A DNA stretch of 64,000 nucleotides. Origin: PFJX01 sp040757575. Its GTDB lineage: Bacteria; Pseudomonadota; Gammaproteobacteria; Burkholderiales; Thiobacillaceae. Position numbers and translations under genes: made by a program. The first letter of the stretch is position 1, and every line of letters begins with the position of its first letter. The stretch spans positions 197,713 to 261,712 of the forward strand of contig JBFLXA010000003.1 of the NCBI GenBank assembly GCA_040757575.1, given 5' to 3'. The notes below the pieces were generated by a model. That model made no database searches. It was not told where the DNA came from and saw only the letters and a list, made by a program, of their open reading frames with translations. Shown one piece after another: positions 1 to 8,712 of this stretch.

Positions 1-520
1 TGATGACTGCGCGCGCTGCCGTACCAAGAGAAACGAGCCAGTAGTTCGAAGACTTCGATGCTTGGTCAACCGTGCCTATCAACACTGGCAAGACTGCTTC
101 AGACCCCCCAATGGCCCAGTGCAACAGAAACTCATCCTGGATGTCGTCATAACGATAGTCTGGGTCATGGCGAATTCGATCCAGTACATATCGAGCTTGA
201 TCCAGACACTGTGCAATGGATTCGGCGGGATCATATCTGTCCAATACCGCGGCGCCCTTGGCAAAATAGCAAAGGTCCCCCTTTGGATCGACGTGCGGCG
301 ACAACGACGGAAGTACATCCAAGTGATCCAGTACCCGGATCGTCGGGTATTCAAGGAAATCCCAATCCGTGATGGAAATTCTGACCTGGATGTCACCGCC
401 TTTGCACGCGAGTGCTCCTTCGAAGGATCTGGTTCCGCGACTGTAACCACTGGGTTTGAAACCCCACGACCGCAGGAGTCGCAGCGCCTCGGCAAGCCCG
501 AATACCGAGACGTGGGTCAT
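1..520 (-). CDS. cap2: Cap2 (CBASS E1/E2 fusion), N-terminal E2 part, cut by window edge
   Basis: An open frame starts with ATG at 520 (minus strand) and runs 173 codons to the window edge without a stop. Residues 75-86 read PHVDPKGDLCYF, the signature of the E2-like domain of bacterial Cap2, with Cys84 as the likely catalytic cysteine. In type II CBASS, Cap2 is an E2-E1 fusion that conjugates the C-terminus of the CD-NTase to targets and so primes it. The start lies 3 bases after the stop of the CD-NTase gene, the order known from capV-dncV-cap2-cap3 operons. The E1 domain and any cap3 peptidase must lie outside the window. The domain call rests on the motif and gene order; I could not run a profile search. 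Confidence 0.8.
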   Translation of the reverse strand, partial: MTHVSVFGLAEALRLLRSWGFKPSGYSRGTRSFEGALACKGGDIQVRISITDWDFLEYPTIRVLDHLDVLPSLSPHVDPKGDLCYFAKGAAVLDRYDPAESIAQCLDQARYVLDRIRHDPDYRYDDIQDEFLLHWAIGGSEAVLPVLIGTVDQASKSSNYWLVSLGTAARAVI

Positions 521-523
521 CCC

Positions 524-1696
524 TCAACCGGCGCTGGTTGGTTTCACCACTGGGCGCGATACACGCTCAGCCGCGATCAGGCGAATGGCGTCCTCGCCCG
601 AATCAGGTTGAACGAGATCAACACGGTTTGGCACCCGTTCACCTAACTGCCCCTGGAGCTGGATGATCGCCAGCGCAGACTGGTGAGATGCCTGCATGCG
701 GGCGGATCGGAGAGCCTCCGCAAGCGCGGCGGCCCGTTGCGCCGCGTCCTCTCTGGCCAACGTGTCCAAACGCTTGTTGAAGTCTTCCGTGCCTTCGGCA
801 ATGGCCGGTTCTCGGACTTCGCCTCGCAAGGCTGTGGCCAGCTTCCTGGCAGCCTTTTCCAGAGCGAGATCGTCACGTCCAGCGTGCGTTTCGAAAGCTT
901 GTGCCACGGCTACCATCAGGCATACAGAGGTCGGTCCGGTTCCGTCCTTCCACTGGTAGTCGCGCCACGCCTTGAGATAGCGGCAAATACGCCTAAGCTG
1001 ATCGGTGTATTCCAGGACTCGGTCCAGGAACCACCGCGTAATTTCTTCCGGGTCTGATACCTTCCACTCACCCGCGCGCGTAGCCATAACGATGTCGACC
1101 ATATCCTCCCACTGTTGTTGGGAGAACTCAGCATCATCGAAACTTTCGACGAACACATCGCGAGCCCCGTCGCTCATTGCACGCGATAGAGCGGCCTTTT
1201 CCAGAATTTGGGTGAACTCGTCTTCGGGAGCGGCGTAGAGCGGAATGTCGATGTGCGCCCAGGTATTGATCTGCACCCGGATACACGTCTCCTTGCCGTG
1301 ATAAAGCGTCCAGCCCTTCTCTTTGCAGAGACCAGACAGTAGCTGCTCCACCAACTCAAAATAGAGCCTCGCCATGGCGCGGGGCGGGCCGCTTTCCTCC
1401 CAAACGGTTATGGGAAGATAGACGCCGAAGTCCCAGTCCATTTCCTGCGGTGGATGACACGCGGGTTGAACGCACGTCTTATAAGACCATGACCCCTGGG
1501 TCCGGAATCGAGGCGTGACGGCTTTATCCATCCCCAAGACCCTGGTGGTGGCCTCCCGAATTCGTGGACGTAAGTGATCGCGGATCGCATCTTTTGCGGC
1601 GATCAGCACATCGGTTTGTTCCTGAGTCGGGACGATACGATCCAGGAAGACCTTGTCATCGGTGGTCGTGTAGAAGAGACGGTTGAGCTTGATCAT
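524..1696 (-). CDS. dncV: CBASS cyclic nucleotide synthase (DncV-like CD-NTase)
   Basis: A 390-residue cGAS/DncV-like nucleotidyltransferase that would make a cyclic di- or trinucleotide alarm signal on phage infection. Visible motifs are the GSWSYKT nucleotide-binding turn (68-74), metal-binding Asp87 and Asp89 in MDWDFGVYLP, and a third Asp150 in AHIDIPLY. I chose ATG at 1696 over an upstream in-frame start at 1921, which would overlap capV by about 215 bases; the chosen start sits 10 bases after the capV stop with a GAGGA ribosome site. It lies between the phospholipase effector and cap2, matching a type II operon. The nucleotide product cannot be read from sequence alone. All three catalytic acids are present, so it should be active. 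Confidence 0.9.
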   Translation of the reverse strand: MIKLNRLFYTTTDDKVFLDRIVPTQEQTDVLIAAKDAIRDHLRPRIREATTRVLGMDKAVTPRFRTQGSWSYKTCVQPACHPPQEMDWDFGVYLPITVWEESGPPRAMARLYFELVEQLLSGLCKEKGWTLYHGKETCIRVQINTWAHIDIPLYAAPEDEFTQILEKAALSRAMSDGARDVFVESFDDAEFSQQQWEDMVDIVMATRAGEWKVSDPEEITRWFLDRVLEYTDQLRRICRYLKAWRDYQWKDGTGPTSVCLMVAVAQAFETHAGRDDLALEKAARKLATALRGEVREPAIAEGTEDFNKRLDTLAREDAAQRAAALAEALRSARMQASHQSALAIIQLQGQLGERVPNRVDLVQPDSGEDAIRLIAAERVSRPVVKPTSAG

Positions 1697-1706
1697 GGCT
1701 GGGTCC

Positions 1707-2711
1707 TCATTTGCTAGCGGACTCGCCATGGAAGAAGACCGGCTCGGAGGGCGAGTGCTCCAAGAGGACGTGAAAAGCTGGGCTGCTGATGAAAGTCTTC
1801 GACCGTTCTGAAGCCGCACCAAGTAGAACCTCACGTGCATGATGGTCCGCCTTATCGAGCCCAACCGCCTTCGCGCGTTCGTCGGTAAGGTCATCGTCGA
1901 GGTGCACGTAGCGCTCCCCAAGCTGGTGGCGAAGCATGAAATCAGTTAGCACTTCGTTCGCAGATATGGTCAGGCCAAACAGGCGGCGCGGCATTTTGAG
2001 AAGAGATCCTCCACCCCAGTCGAGCACACCGCCTTCTCGGTTCCTGCTGGGATCCACGGTATAACGAGACGACATGGTACCGACCGACAACAAACGGACG
2101 TCCTCGTTATCCTTTTGGAAGAAGATATGCGCTTCGTGTAAACCAAGAAGCCCCGGTGCGTTGGCGAAAAGGCCGCCGTCGACGTACTGACAGTTGTTGA
2201 AGACATGTCGCGGAAAAAATGCCGGCGCCGCACTGGTGGCCATGGCGACATCAACGATACGGAAATGATGGTCACGCTTGAAATTGTGGTGATGGGATGT
2301 CTTGAACATCACCGGCGCTCCAGTTGAGTAATTCACGCTGGGCACGATGACCGGGTGTTTGCAGGCGCCAAGACATCGTTCACCGAAAAGCTTGTCATTT
2401 ACGAGCAAGTTGTTGAGTGCTTCCGGTGAATAGGGCGAGCGCAGGTAACCGAAAAGCGACCAGCGCTTCTTAAAAATCTCTTCACCATGGTCGACGAACA
2501 AATCCACGATGCGCTGGGCCGGGATTTCTAATGCCAGGGCCAGCGCCAGAATCCCCCCGATAGACGTTCCTGTTATCAGGTCGAAGCGCGTTCCGATGGG
2601 CGCATCGATCTCGTTCTCAATATCGGCAATGATCTTCGCTGCATACAACCCTCTGTATCCACCTCCGGACAACGCTAGAATCTGGAAGGGGTTGGCACGA
2701 TCTGTATCCAT
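1707..2711 (-). CDS. capV: CBASS effector: patatin-like phospholipase CapV
   Basis: A 334-residue patatin-family phospholipase. It has the oxyanion-hole loop GGGYRG (16-21), the nucleophile Ser50 in GTSIGG, and Asp178 in YVDGG, which together form the Ser-Asp dyad. In characterised CBASS systems CapV is switched on by the cyclic nucleotide from the adjacent synthase and degrades the inner membrane, killing the infected cell. It is the first gene of the minus-strand operon capV-dncV-cap2; the next start is 10 bases downstream. Length and motifs look intact. A stand-alone patatin is possible in principle, but the neighbours make the CBASS role very likely. Confidence 0.9.
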   Translation of the reverse strand: MDTDRANPFQILALSGGGYRGLYAAKIIADIENEIDAPIGTRFDLITGTSIGGILALALALEIPAQRIVDLFVDHGEEIFKKRWSLFGYLRSPYSPEALNNLLVNDKLFGERCLGACKHPVIVPSVNYSTGAPVMFKTSHHHNFKRDHHFRIVDVAMATSAAPAFFPRHVFNNCQYVDGGLFANAPGLLGLHEAHIFFQKDNEDVRLLSVGTMSSRYTVDPSRNREGGVLDWGGGSLLKMPRRLFGLTISANEVLTDFMLRHQLGERYVHLDDDLTDERAKAVGLDKADHHAREVLLGAASERSKTFISSPAFHVLLEHSPSEPVFFHGESASK

Positions 2712-2766
2712 GGTCTACCTCCCTAACACGGGGGATTGGCACTCAAGCCGGTAGAGTGCTAAACAC

Positions 2767-2794
2767 ACTATACATATGTGTAAATGTTAGTCAA
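2767..2794 (-). promoter_or_regulatory. Putative sigma-70 promoter of the CBASS operon
   Basis: Read on the minus strand, TTGACT (2789-2794) and TATAGT (2767-2772) are separated by 16 bases, ending about 55 bases upstream of the capV ATG. The tract is AT-rich compared with its surroundings. A perfect 10-bp palindrome, CTACATGTAG (2799-2808), lies just upstream of the -35 box and could be a regulator site. Boxes were read by eye. Confidence 0.6.
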
Positions 2795-2808
2795 GTAACT
2801 ACATGTAG

Positions 2809-3265
2809 CGTTATTCCTTCTCGTGGTTTGGTTGGGTGCTAGCTGATCAACCTGCGGCGGTCAACGATATTGCGTTGTTCCCGGATGGCCCACGGCCTTG
2901 CCAGTGAGAGGTAGTCCTGAACGTGGATCAAGGGCAGAAATCAGACCGTGGTAACGAGCTTCCGAATGGAAGCGCCTTGACCGAAAAACTGACATGAATA
3001 CGCCCCCCTTTATCGCCCTTTCCGGTAGGCCCGTAATTCCCTTCAATTTCTGTACCCCTATGTCACCCTTTCGGGCCGAACGCGAGATTCTTAGCGATCG
3101 GCCCGCCCTTTGGATCGGGCCGTAACACTTGGATGTTGCCTGCCGTCCCTTCTGCCCCTTCCGAAATCGCAGCGTGATCTTCCAATAATTCCGTCTCGTT
3201 TTTGTACGAATTTCCCGTGGTGCAGGCCTCTATCGTGAGCCCACCCAAACGACAAGAACGACGGG
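2809..3265. other. Intergenic region between CBASS and the transfer operon, no clear gene
   Basis: About 450 bases with no convincing coding sequence. A 61-codon minus-strand frame (3063-3248) exists but shows no recognisable family and no good ribosome site. An imperfect dyad GGCCCG...CGGGCC lies near 3100-3121. The promoter of the plus-strand transfer operon must be in or near this stretch, but I cannot point to convincing boxes. An oriT is conceivable here but nothing proves it. Confidence 0.4.
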
Positions 3266-3715
3266 ATGTACAAGCGCGCCCCTCTTTACCTACTACCGAT
3301 CAGCCTGGCGATCATGGCGGGGAATGCCCGCGCTGTGTGCTGGCATGACGCCGCCAAGTCCTACGGACTGGAACCGCTGGAATTGGGGGCCATCGCTTGC
3401 GTCGAGTCGCGCCTGAATGCCGGCGCCATCAGCCCGGTCGGCGCGCGCGGCGTCATGCAGGTCATGCCTTCCAATGCTCATGCCGTGGGCATGCATCCGG
3501 ACCTGCTCTGGGATGCATGCACCAACATCTACATGGGGGCCTTTGTACTGGCGCAGATGAAAGCCAGGTATGGCGATACCTGGGAGGCGGTCGGCGCTTA
3601 CAACGCGTCTTGCACGAAGTTGAAGGGCGCCGCCTGCCGCAAGGCTCGTACGCAATACGCCTGGCTGGTCTATCGCGCCCGGCAGCAGCTTGAGCGGACC
3701 GGCAAATGCACCTGA
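3266..3715 (+). CDS. Lytic transglycosylase of the conjugation system (VirB1-like)
   Basis: A 149-residue secreted protein with a signal peptide (about 1-23) followed by an SLT domain. The catalytic glutamate is in ACVESRLN (about residue 47), followed by SPVGARGVMQVMP, the classical transglycosylase block, and GAYNAS near the C-terminus. It would open a local gap in peptidoglycan so the secretion channel and pilus can cross. It is the first gene of the transfer operon and overlaps the next frame. Size fits the small VirB1/Orf169 class. Confidence 0.88.
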   Translation: MYKRAPLYLLPISLAIMAGNARAVCWHDAAKSYGLEPLELGAIACVESRLNAGAISPVGARGVMQVMPSNAHAVGMHPDLLWDACTNIYMGAFVLAQMKARYGDTWEAVGAYNASCTKLKGAACRKARTQYAWLVYRARQQLERTGKCT

Positions 3716-4005
3716 TGGACCGCGGAGACAAATCGGTGAGCCCACCCTCCGGCAAGAAGGTCACGCCGGGCTTTCGGCCCATTCTGGTTTCCGAAGAGGC
3801 CTTCGACCGGCTGAAGAAGCTGCAAAGGCTCGCATACGGTCATGACAACGACCCGAACGGGGTTCGCTTCGATCTCAAGGATGTTGCCTCGGCCGTCGTG
3901 CTGGAGGCCTTGCTGATTGACGGCTTTCCGGCACGGGCCATGGACCGCGCAGCGCGGACCGTTCTCGATTCCTTCCACCACCTCTCCAAGGAGAACGCAG
4001 TATGA
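3706..4005 (+). CDS. Small conserved-looking protein of the transfer operon, unknown function
   Basis: A protein of 99 residues, or 96 if the start is ATG at 3715, which overlaps the preceding stop as TGATG. It is hydrophilic, without signal peptide or membrane segment, and the charged helix-rich sequence could be a DNA-binding or regulatory fold, though I recognise no motif. It overlaps the transglycosylase gene upstream and ends 4 bases into traA, so it is translationally coupled to both. I do not recognise the family. Its place just before the pilin gene would suit a transfer regulator, which is inference only. Confidence 0.6.
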   Translation: MHLMDRGDKSVSPPSGKKVTPGFRPILVSEEAFDRLKKLQRLAYGHDNDPNGVRFDLKDVASAVVLEALLIDGFPARAMDRAARTVLDSFHHLSKENAV

Positions 4006-4373
4006 AGCTCGTCAACGCCACCCTGAGCCGCATGAGCCAGGCCAAGGCCGCCATCGACCGCAATACCACCGCCTGGTACGTCGGCGGTGTCGTCGGCCTG
4101 ACCGGTATGGCCAACAACGCCCTGGCCATCAACCTCGACATGAACAACGTCGGCGCCGCCACTGGTCTCGGGCCGGTATCGACCGCGATCCAGCAGTTCG
4201 CCGACATGAACACCGGTCTGAAGGCCCTGGTGATCATCATCGGTTTCTTGGTGGCCTTGATCGGTCTGGCCGCGCTGCGCAACTTCGCGCCGGTGCTCGG
4301 CTATGTGGGCCTGGCCATCTTCGCGGCCGTCGGCCTCACCGTCGCCTTCGCCATCGCCGGGGCGGTCATCTGA
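4002..4373 (+). CDS. traA: F-type pilin precursor TraA
   Basis: A 123-residue precursor with a long N-terminal leader. The mature part has two hydrophobic helices (about residues 72-92 and 97-120, rich in Gly, Ala, Val and Ile), as in F-like pilins. Leader peptidase would cut after a small-residue site around residue 40 (NNALA). Position before traL is that of traA in F-like operons. Pilins diverge fast, so the call rests on size, hydrophobic pattern and gene order. ATG overlaps the preceding stop. Confidence 0.8.
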   Translation: MKLVNATLSRMSQAKAAIDRNTTAWYVGGVVGLTGMANNALAINLDMNNVGAATGLGPVSTAIQQFADMNTGLKALVIIIGFLVALIGLAALRNFAPVLGYVGLAIFAAVGLTVAFAIAGAVI

Positions 4374-4376
4374 GCT

Positions 4377-4676
4377 ATGGACGGCAGCCGCATCCTTCGG
4401 CGACTAGACGATCCCTGGAAGCTCGGACTCTGGGAGCTGGACGTCGCCGGGACCTTCGTCTTCTTCCTCTGCCTGGGCTTCATGAAGGGCACGATGGGGG
4501 CGTTCTTCGCCGCCATCGTGGTGGGCTATTTCGTCTGCTCGCGGATCTCCAAGCTGAAAGCGATGCGGCACACCGGGTTCCTCTGGCATTTCCTGTTCTG
4601 GTGGCTGCCCCAGGAGGCCATGTTCATTCCACGCGACCTCCTGCCACCTTCGCACTACCGCGAGTTGGTCGGTTGA
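4377..4676 (+). CDS. traL: Type IV secretion protein TraL
   Basis: A 99-residue inner-membrane protein (VirB3 counterpart in F-type systems) that helps assemble the pilus. It starts with a short cytoplasmic piece containing LDDPWK and has two adjacent hydrophobic segments (about 24-52). It starts 3 bases after traA and precedes traE, the canonical order. Length matches the usual size of about 90-100 residues. Confidence 0.87.
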   Translation: MDGSRILRRLDDPWKLGLWELDVAGTFVFFLCLGFMKGTMGAFFAAIVVGYFVCSRISKLKAMRHTGFLWHFLFWWLPQEAMFIPRDLLPPSHYRELVG

Positions 4677-4692
4677 TCGAGGGGAAGGAACC

Positions 4693-5310
4693 ATGAAACG
4701 CGAAGCCTACGAAGCCGATGTCCAGATGCTCATCCGGCAGAACCGTTTTCTGTGGCTCACCCTCGGGGGCATCGTCACCGCCCTGGTCCTGGCCTTGCTG
4801 GTAGCCTGGGCGGGCATGGGCGCCACACGCACAGTCGTTACCCCGCCGAAGATCGAAAAATCCTTCTGGATCACCGACAACACCGCCTCCGGCGAATACA
4901 TCGATCAAATGGCTCAGTGGATTTCCTACCTGACCCTCGACGTCACCCCCGACAACGTCCAGTACAAGTCCGACCTGCTGTTGAAGCTCGCCCACCCGGA
5001 CTACCACGGCGCGCTGCAACAGAAATTGCGTGTCAACGCCGAGAAGATCCGGCGCGACAACGCCGCCACGTCCTTCGATATCCGCACCGTGCGCGCCGCA
5101 CCGGATGCGCTGGCCGCGGTCCTGACCGGCCAGCTCAAGGTGCTGATCAACGGCACGCCGGTCAAGAACGAAATCCGGCATTACCTGGCCCGCTTCGACC
5201 TTGATGGCGGCAAGGCCCAACTCATCCAGTTCAAGCAGGTGAAAAACGATGACGTCAAAGCCGCTCTCGCGGATGCCGCGCTCGATGACGAAACCGACGG
5301 CAGTTTCTAG
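4693..5310 (+). CDS. traE: Type IV secretion protein TraE (VirB5/VirB8-like)
   Basis: A 205-residue protein with one N-terminal membrane helix (about residues 17-38) and a periplasmic domain, the usual TraE architecture. It belongs to the inner-membrane part of the F-type pilus assembly apparatus. It has a GGGGAAGGAACC ribosome site before ATG 4693 and overlaps the start of traK by 26 bases. Length matches TraE of F-like plasmids. Confidence 0.87.
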   Translation: MKREAYEADVQMLIRQNRFLWLTLGGIVTALVLALLVAWAGMGATRTVVTPPKIEKSFWITDNTASGEYIDQMAQWISYLTLDVTPDNVQYKSDLLLKLAHPDYHGALQQKLRVNAEKIRRDNAATSFDIRTVRAAPDALAAVLTGQLKVLINGTPVKNEIRHYLARFDLDGGKAQLIQFKQVKNDDVKAALADAALDDETDGSF

Positions 5311-6031
5311 CGCGCTGGTCCTCGCGGGCCTGTTGTACGTGGCTCCGGTCTGGGCGCTCCAGAAGCTGGAGGTCAAGCCGGACACGACAGTGACGGCGCG
5401 CATCGCCCTCAAGGAAACGTCCAGGATCAAGGTGGACGGCCTGGCCATCGTGGACGTCTTCGGGTCGGTCTATTCGCCGGACAACACCGCCGGCGAGTTG
5501 ATGGTGGCGCCGGATGCCGCGAGCGGCGAGTTGTATGTCATGCCCTCGGTCATGGCCACGCCGGGGAAGCCGATCAACCTCTTCATCAAGACCGAGAAGG
5601 CGACCTACACCCTGTTGCTGACGCCGGTCGACATCCCGAGCGAGACGGTCATCCTGAACGATCGCCTGACCAAGGCGAGCAGTCAGGCGGGGCCGCCGCC
5701 GACCGGCGAGGCGCCGGATTGGCTGCGGCAGATCAAGAACATGATGCTGGTCCTCACCGGGGAGTCGACGCCGCCCGGCTATGTCTCGGTCCCGGTCGGC
5801 AAACCCGTGGGGCTGTGGCAGGAAGCGCGTTTTCTGGAAATGCGCCGGGTCACGCACCGCCGCCTGGCCGGTTCCGTATTCGACCTGACCAATGTCTCGG
5901 CGGCGCCCATGGCCCTGGACGAACGGGAATTCTTCGACGCGGGCGTGGTGGCGACCGGTATCGCCAAGACCCAATTGGCGCCGAACGAATCGACCCGCGT
6001 CTATGTGATCCGGGAGAAAACGGGTGAGTAG
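5285..6031 (+). CDS. traK: Type IV secretion core protein TraK (VirB9/secretin-like)
   Basis: A 248-residue periplasmic protein with signal peptide (about 1-23, ending APVWA). TraK joins TraV and TraB to form the outer-membrane core complex of F-type systems. I prefer ATG 5285 over ATG 5249 because translation from 5285 begins directly with a normal signal peptide. The gene overlaps traE upstream and traB downstream by 8 bases, indicating coupled translation. Confidence 0.87.
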   Translation: MTKPTAVSSALVLAGLLYVAPVWALQKLEVKPDTTVTARIALKETSRIKVDGLAIVDVFGSVYSPDNTAGELMVAPDAASGELYVMPSVMATPGKPINLFIKTEKATYTLLLTPVDIPSETVILNDRLTKASSQAGPPPTGEAPDWLRQIKNMMLVLTGESTPPGYVSVPVGKPVGLWQEARFLEMRRVTHRRLAGSVFDLTNVSAAPMALDEREFFDAGVVATGIAKTQLAPNESTRVYVIREKTGE

Positions 6032-7400
6032 CGGCCAGAGCAAACCTTCCGCGGCGCCCGGACTCAGCGGGCTCAAGAACGCCCGCTATGCCCAGTTCGC
6101 GGTCATCCTGGTCGCCGTCCTGGCCCTCTGGGTGGGTTTCGTATTCCTGCTTTCTTCCGACAAGAAGCCCAAGGTCCAGAGTGCCAACACGGACCCCGGC
6201 AAGGTGGCGGTCAAGGCCATTACGGCGCCGGGCGAAGTGGTCACCGATGCCCAGCGTTGGCTGTACAAGGCCGGGGACGACATCTCCACCTTGAAGGGCC
6301 GGGTCAAGGAAAGCGAATCGCTGAACAAGGAACTCCAGGCCCGGCTTGCGGCATTGGAGGCCGAGGCCAAAACAAAGCCCTCCGGGCCGGCTGCGGCCAA
6401 GTCCTACGATTTCCCGCCCGGTACGCCCTCGAACCCTGGACAGGGTCAGCCGGTACCGAAGTTCATTCCGCCGCCCGTCTCCAATACGCCACCGACGGGC
6501 GTCGGCGCACAGGCATCCACGCCGCTCCAGCCAGCTTTACCTCCACCGCCTAAGGCGGGCATCGGTCACGTCAGCCTGGCCACTGCACCCGTGCCGGGTG
6601 CCGGTGGCAGGGTGCCAGGACTGGCACCGGGCGCCGCGGTCAGTTCCACGGCGGCCCCCTCGTCGAAAGGGGGCGTCGCCGGCGCATCGGCCAAGGAACG
6701 CGAAGCCGGCAAGTCGTTCCTGCCCATCGGCCTGGTCAAGGCGAAGCTCCTGGGCGGCCTGGATGCACCCACGGCGGGGGCGGCCCAATCCAGCCCGCTG
6801 CCGGTGTTCATGCGCCTCGAAGACCTGGCCTGGCTGCCCAACCATTGGCGCGCCAACATCAAGGATTGCCTGGTCACGGCCGCCGGCTACGGCGATCTGT
6901 CTTCCGAGCGCGCCTATTTCCGCTTGGAAAAGCTCTCCTGCGTGCGCCATGACGGTCGCGTGCTGGAGCAGAACATCTCCGGTTCGGTCTACGGCGAAGA
7001 CGGTAAGCTGGGCCTGAGGGGCCGGCTGGTGACCAAGCAGGGCCAGATACTGGCCAACGCGCTCTTGGCCGGCGTGGTCTCGGGCATCGGCCGGGGCGTG
7101 GTCTACCAATCGTCCACGGTCGGCACTACCGCGCTCGGCACCGTGGTAACCGATCCCGATCCTGGCATGGAATACCAGTCCGGGATCGGGCAAGGCGTGA
7201 GCAACGCCATGGACCGCCTGGCCCAGTACTACATCTCCCTGGCGGACAAGACCCACCCGATCATCGAGATCGACGCCGGCCGACTGGTGGATCTCGGCTT
7301 TACCAAGGGCACGGCCCTGGATGTGCCCCTGCCGGAAGACCCAGACCTGCTGGCGATGCGTTCCGGCCCCCGTAACGGGCCGAGGAGGGTGGTGGAATGA
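6024..7400 (+). CDS. traB: Type IV secretion scaffold TraB (VirB10-like)
   Basis: A 458-residue protein spanning the envelope. It has a cytoplasmic N-terminus, one membrane helix (about 22-42), a coiled-coil stretch (about 80-115), a long Pro-rich spacer (about 120-190), and a C-terminal TrbI/VirB10 domain with the GLRGRLVTKQGQ region. TraB links the inner membrane to the TraK-TraV outer-membrane ring. It overlaps traK by 8 bases and the dsbC gene by 4 bases. Confidence 0.9.
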   Translation: MSSGQSKPSAAPGLSGLKNARYAQFAVILVAVLALWVGFVFLLSSDKKPKVQSANTDPGKVAVKAITAPGEVVTDAQRWLYKAGDDISTLKGRVKESESLNKELQARLAALEAEAKTKPSGPAAAKSYDFPPGTPSNPGQGQPVPKFIPPPVSNTPPTGVGAQASTPLQPALPPPPKAGIGHVSLATAPVPGAGGRVPGLAPGAAVSSTAAPSSKGGVAGASAKEREAGKSFLPIGLVKAKLLGGLDAPTAGAAQSSPLPVFMRLEDLAWLPNHWRANIKDCLVTAAGYGDLSSERAYFRLEKLSCVRHDGRVLEQNISGSVYGEDGKLGLRGRLVTKQGQILANALLAGVVSGIGRGVVYQSSTVGTTALGTVVTDPDPGMEYQSGIGQGVSNAMDRLAQYYISLADKTHPIIEIDAGRLVDLGFTKGTALDVPLPEDPDLLAMRSGPRNGPRRVVE

Positions 7401-8128
7401 GGCTCATCGCATTGCTCGCCCTCTCGTTCTTGTCGTTCGCGGCCCTCGGCGATACCGCCGCCGACGTCAGGACACGTCTCATGGAGCGTTACCCATCCAC
7501 CCCGGTCGACACAGTGCGACCGACGCCGATTACCGGGCTGTTCGAGGTCGCCATGGGCCGCAAGATCGTCTACGTCGACGCCACCGGGCAGTATTTCCTG
7601 TTCGGGCGGATCTTCGATCTGCCTGGCAACCGCGACCTGACCGAAGAGCGACTGCGCGACCTCTCACGGCTGGACGTGTCCCTGATCCAGCCGGATCAAA
7701 TCCTGGAGCAAGGGGAGGGCAGCCAGGTCGTGTATGTGTTTTCCGATCCGGCCTGCGGCCATTGCCAGAAGCTGGAGCAGACCCTGGCCGCCATGACGAC
7801 GCTGAGGGTCCGGACGATCCTGTTACCGCTGCAACCGGGTTCTTCGGACCTGTCCAGGGACATCTGGTGCGCATCTGACCGCCAGCGGGCCTGGTCTGCC
7901 TGGATGCTCAAGGGCGCCCGGCCCGATCCGGCACCGGAGTCCTGCCAAGCCGACGTTCTGTCGCGGAACCTGGCATTGGCCAAGGGCTTCGGCATCCGGG
8001 CTACGCCGGCGCTGGTCTCACCGGATGGGCGCGTCTCCCTGGGCGCCCTGGAGGCGCCTGCGCTATCCGCCTGGCTGAACCCCGATCAAACCGCCGTCTC
8101 TACTGTCGCCACCGAGGTCAGCCCATGA
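7397..8128 (+). CDS. dsbC: DsbC-like periplasmic disulfide isomerase of the transfer operon
   Basis: A 243-residue secreted thioredoxin-fold protein with signal peptide (about 1-18), an N-terminal dimerisation region, and the redox motif CGHC at 120-123 (DPACGHCQ). It would shuffle disulfides in Cys-rich transfer proteins such as TraN and TraU encoded downstream. Such a gene between traB and traV is a known variant of F-like operons. It overlaps both neighbours by 4 bases. Confidence 0.88.
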   Translation: MRLIALLALSFLSFAALGDTAADVRTRLMERYPSTPVDTVRPTPITGLFEVAMGRKIVYVDATGQYFLFGRIFDLPGNRDLTEERLRDLSRLDVSLIQPDQILEQGEGSQVVYVFSDPACGHCQKLEQTLAAMTTLRVRTILLPLQPGSSDLSRDIWCASDRQRAWSAWMLKGARPDPAPESCQADVLSRNLALAKGFGIRATPALVSPDGRVSLGALEAPALSAWLNPDQTAVSTVATEVSP

Positions 8129-8697
8129 ACTACCGCCATCTCATTCCGTGCTTGCTGCTGCCCACCTTGGTGGGCTGCGCGGGCAGCCTATCCGGCCTGG
8201 ATGGCTCGAAAAAGCTCTCCTGTCCGGTCGGCGAGGGCGTGACCTGCAAGCCCATGTCCCAGGTCTACGAGGAGTCCGCCAAACCGGCAATGGTCGATGA
8301 CTCGGACGATCAAACCGCCGTGACCCGACCGCTGCCTCCGCGCAGTGTCGTACACGTGCCGCCCGGCGCGGAGAACGGCCCGGTGCCGCTTCGCACCCGA
8401 CCCAGCGTGATGCGTATCTGGATCGCGCCCTGGGAGGACGCCGACGGCGACCTGCACGAGGGCGCCTGGATCGCCATGCGTCTCGATGACGGCCGCTGGA
8501 ACATCGACCACGTGCGGGAACGCATCCGCGAAGGCTACGGCGCCGCCCTGGTGCCGCCGCCGGTGCAGGAAAGCAAGCCGGCCGCTCAGTCCAAACCGTC
8601 GTCGGTCGCCGCCGACGTGGCGGATGTGCTGCCGAAGAACCTGCTGCCCGGCTCGAAGGCGCCCGCGGAACCGTTCTTCGATACCAATGCCGACTGA
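8125..8697 (+). CDS. traV: Outer-membrane lipoprotein TraV
   Basis: A 190-residue lipoprotein with lipobox LVGC (acylated Cys18). It has the short Cys-containing stretch SCPVGEGVTC soon after, typical of TraV, and a long variable proline-rich tail. TraV anchors the TraK-TraB ring in the outer membrane. The gene overlaps dsbC by 4 bases and ends 15 bases before traC. Confidence 0.85.
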   Translation: MNYRHLIPCLLLPTLVGCAGSLSGLDGSKKLSCPVGEGVTCKPMSQVYEESAKPAMVDDSDDQTAVTRPLPPRSVVHVPPGAENGPVPLRTRPSVMRIWIAPWEDADGDLHEGAWIAMRLDDGRWNIDHVRERIREGYGAALVPPPVQESKPAAQSKPSSVAADVADVLPKNLLPGSKAPAEPFFDTNAD

Positions 8698-8712
8698 GCC
8701 GGGAGCAGACCA

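Noticed and set aside
58..646. Plus-strand frames at the left edge
   Set aside because: They lie opposite the cap2 E2 domain and the end of the CD-NTase gene, both with recognisable motifs.
3063..3248. 61-codon minus-strand frame before the transfer operon
   Set aside because: No good ribosome site, no family pattern; it may be chance in a gene-free region. Mentioned only as part of the intergenic note.
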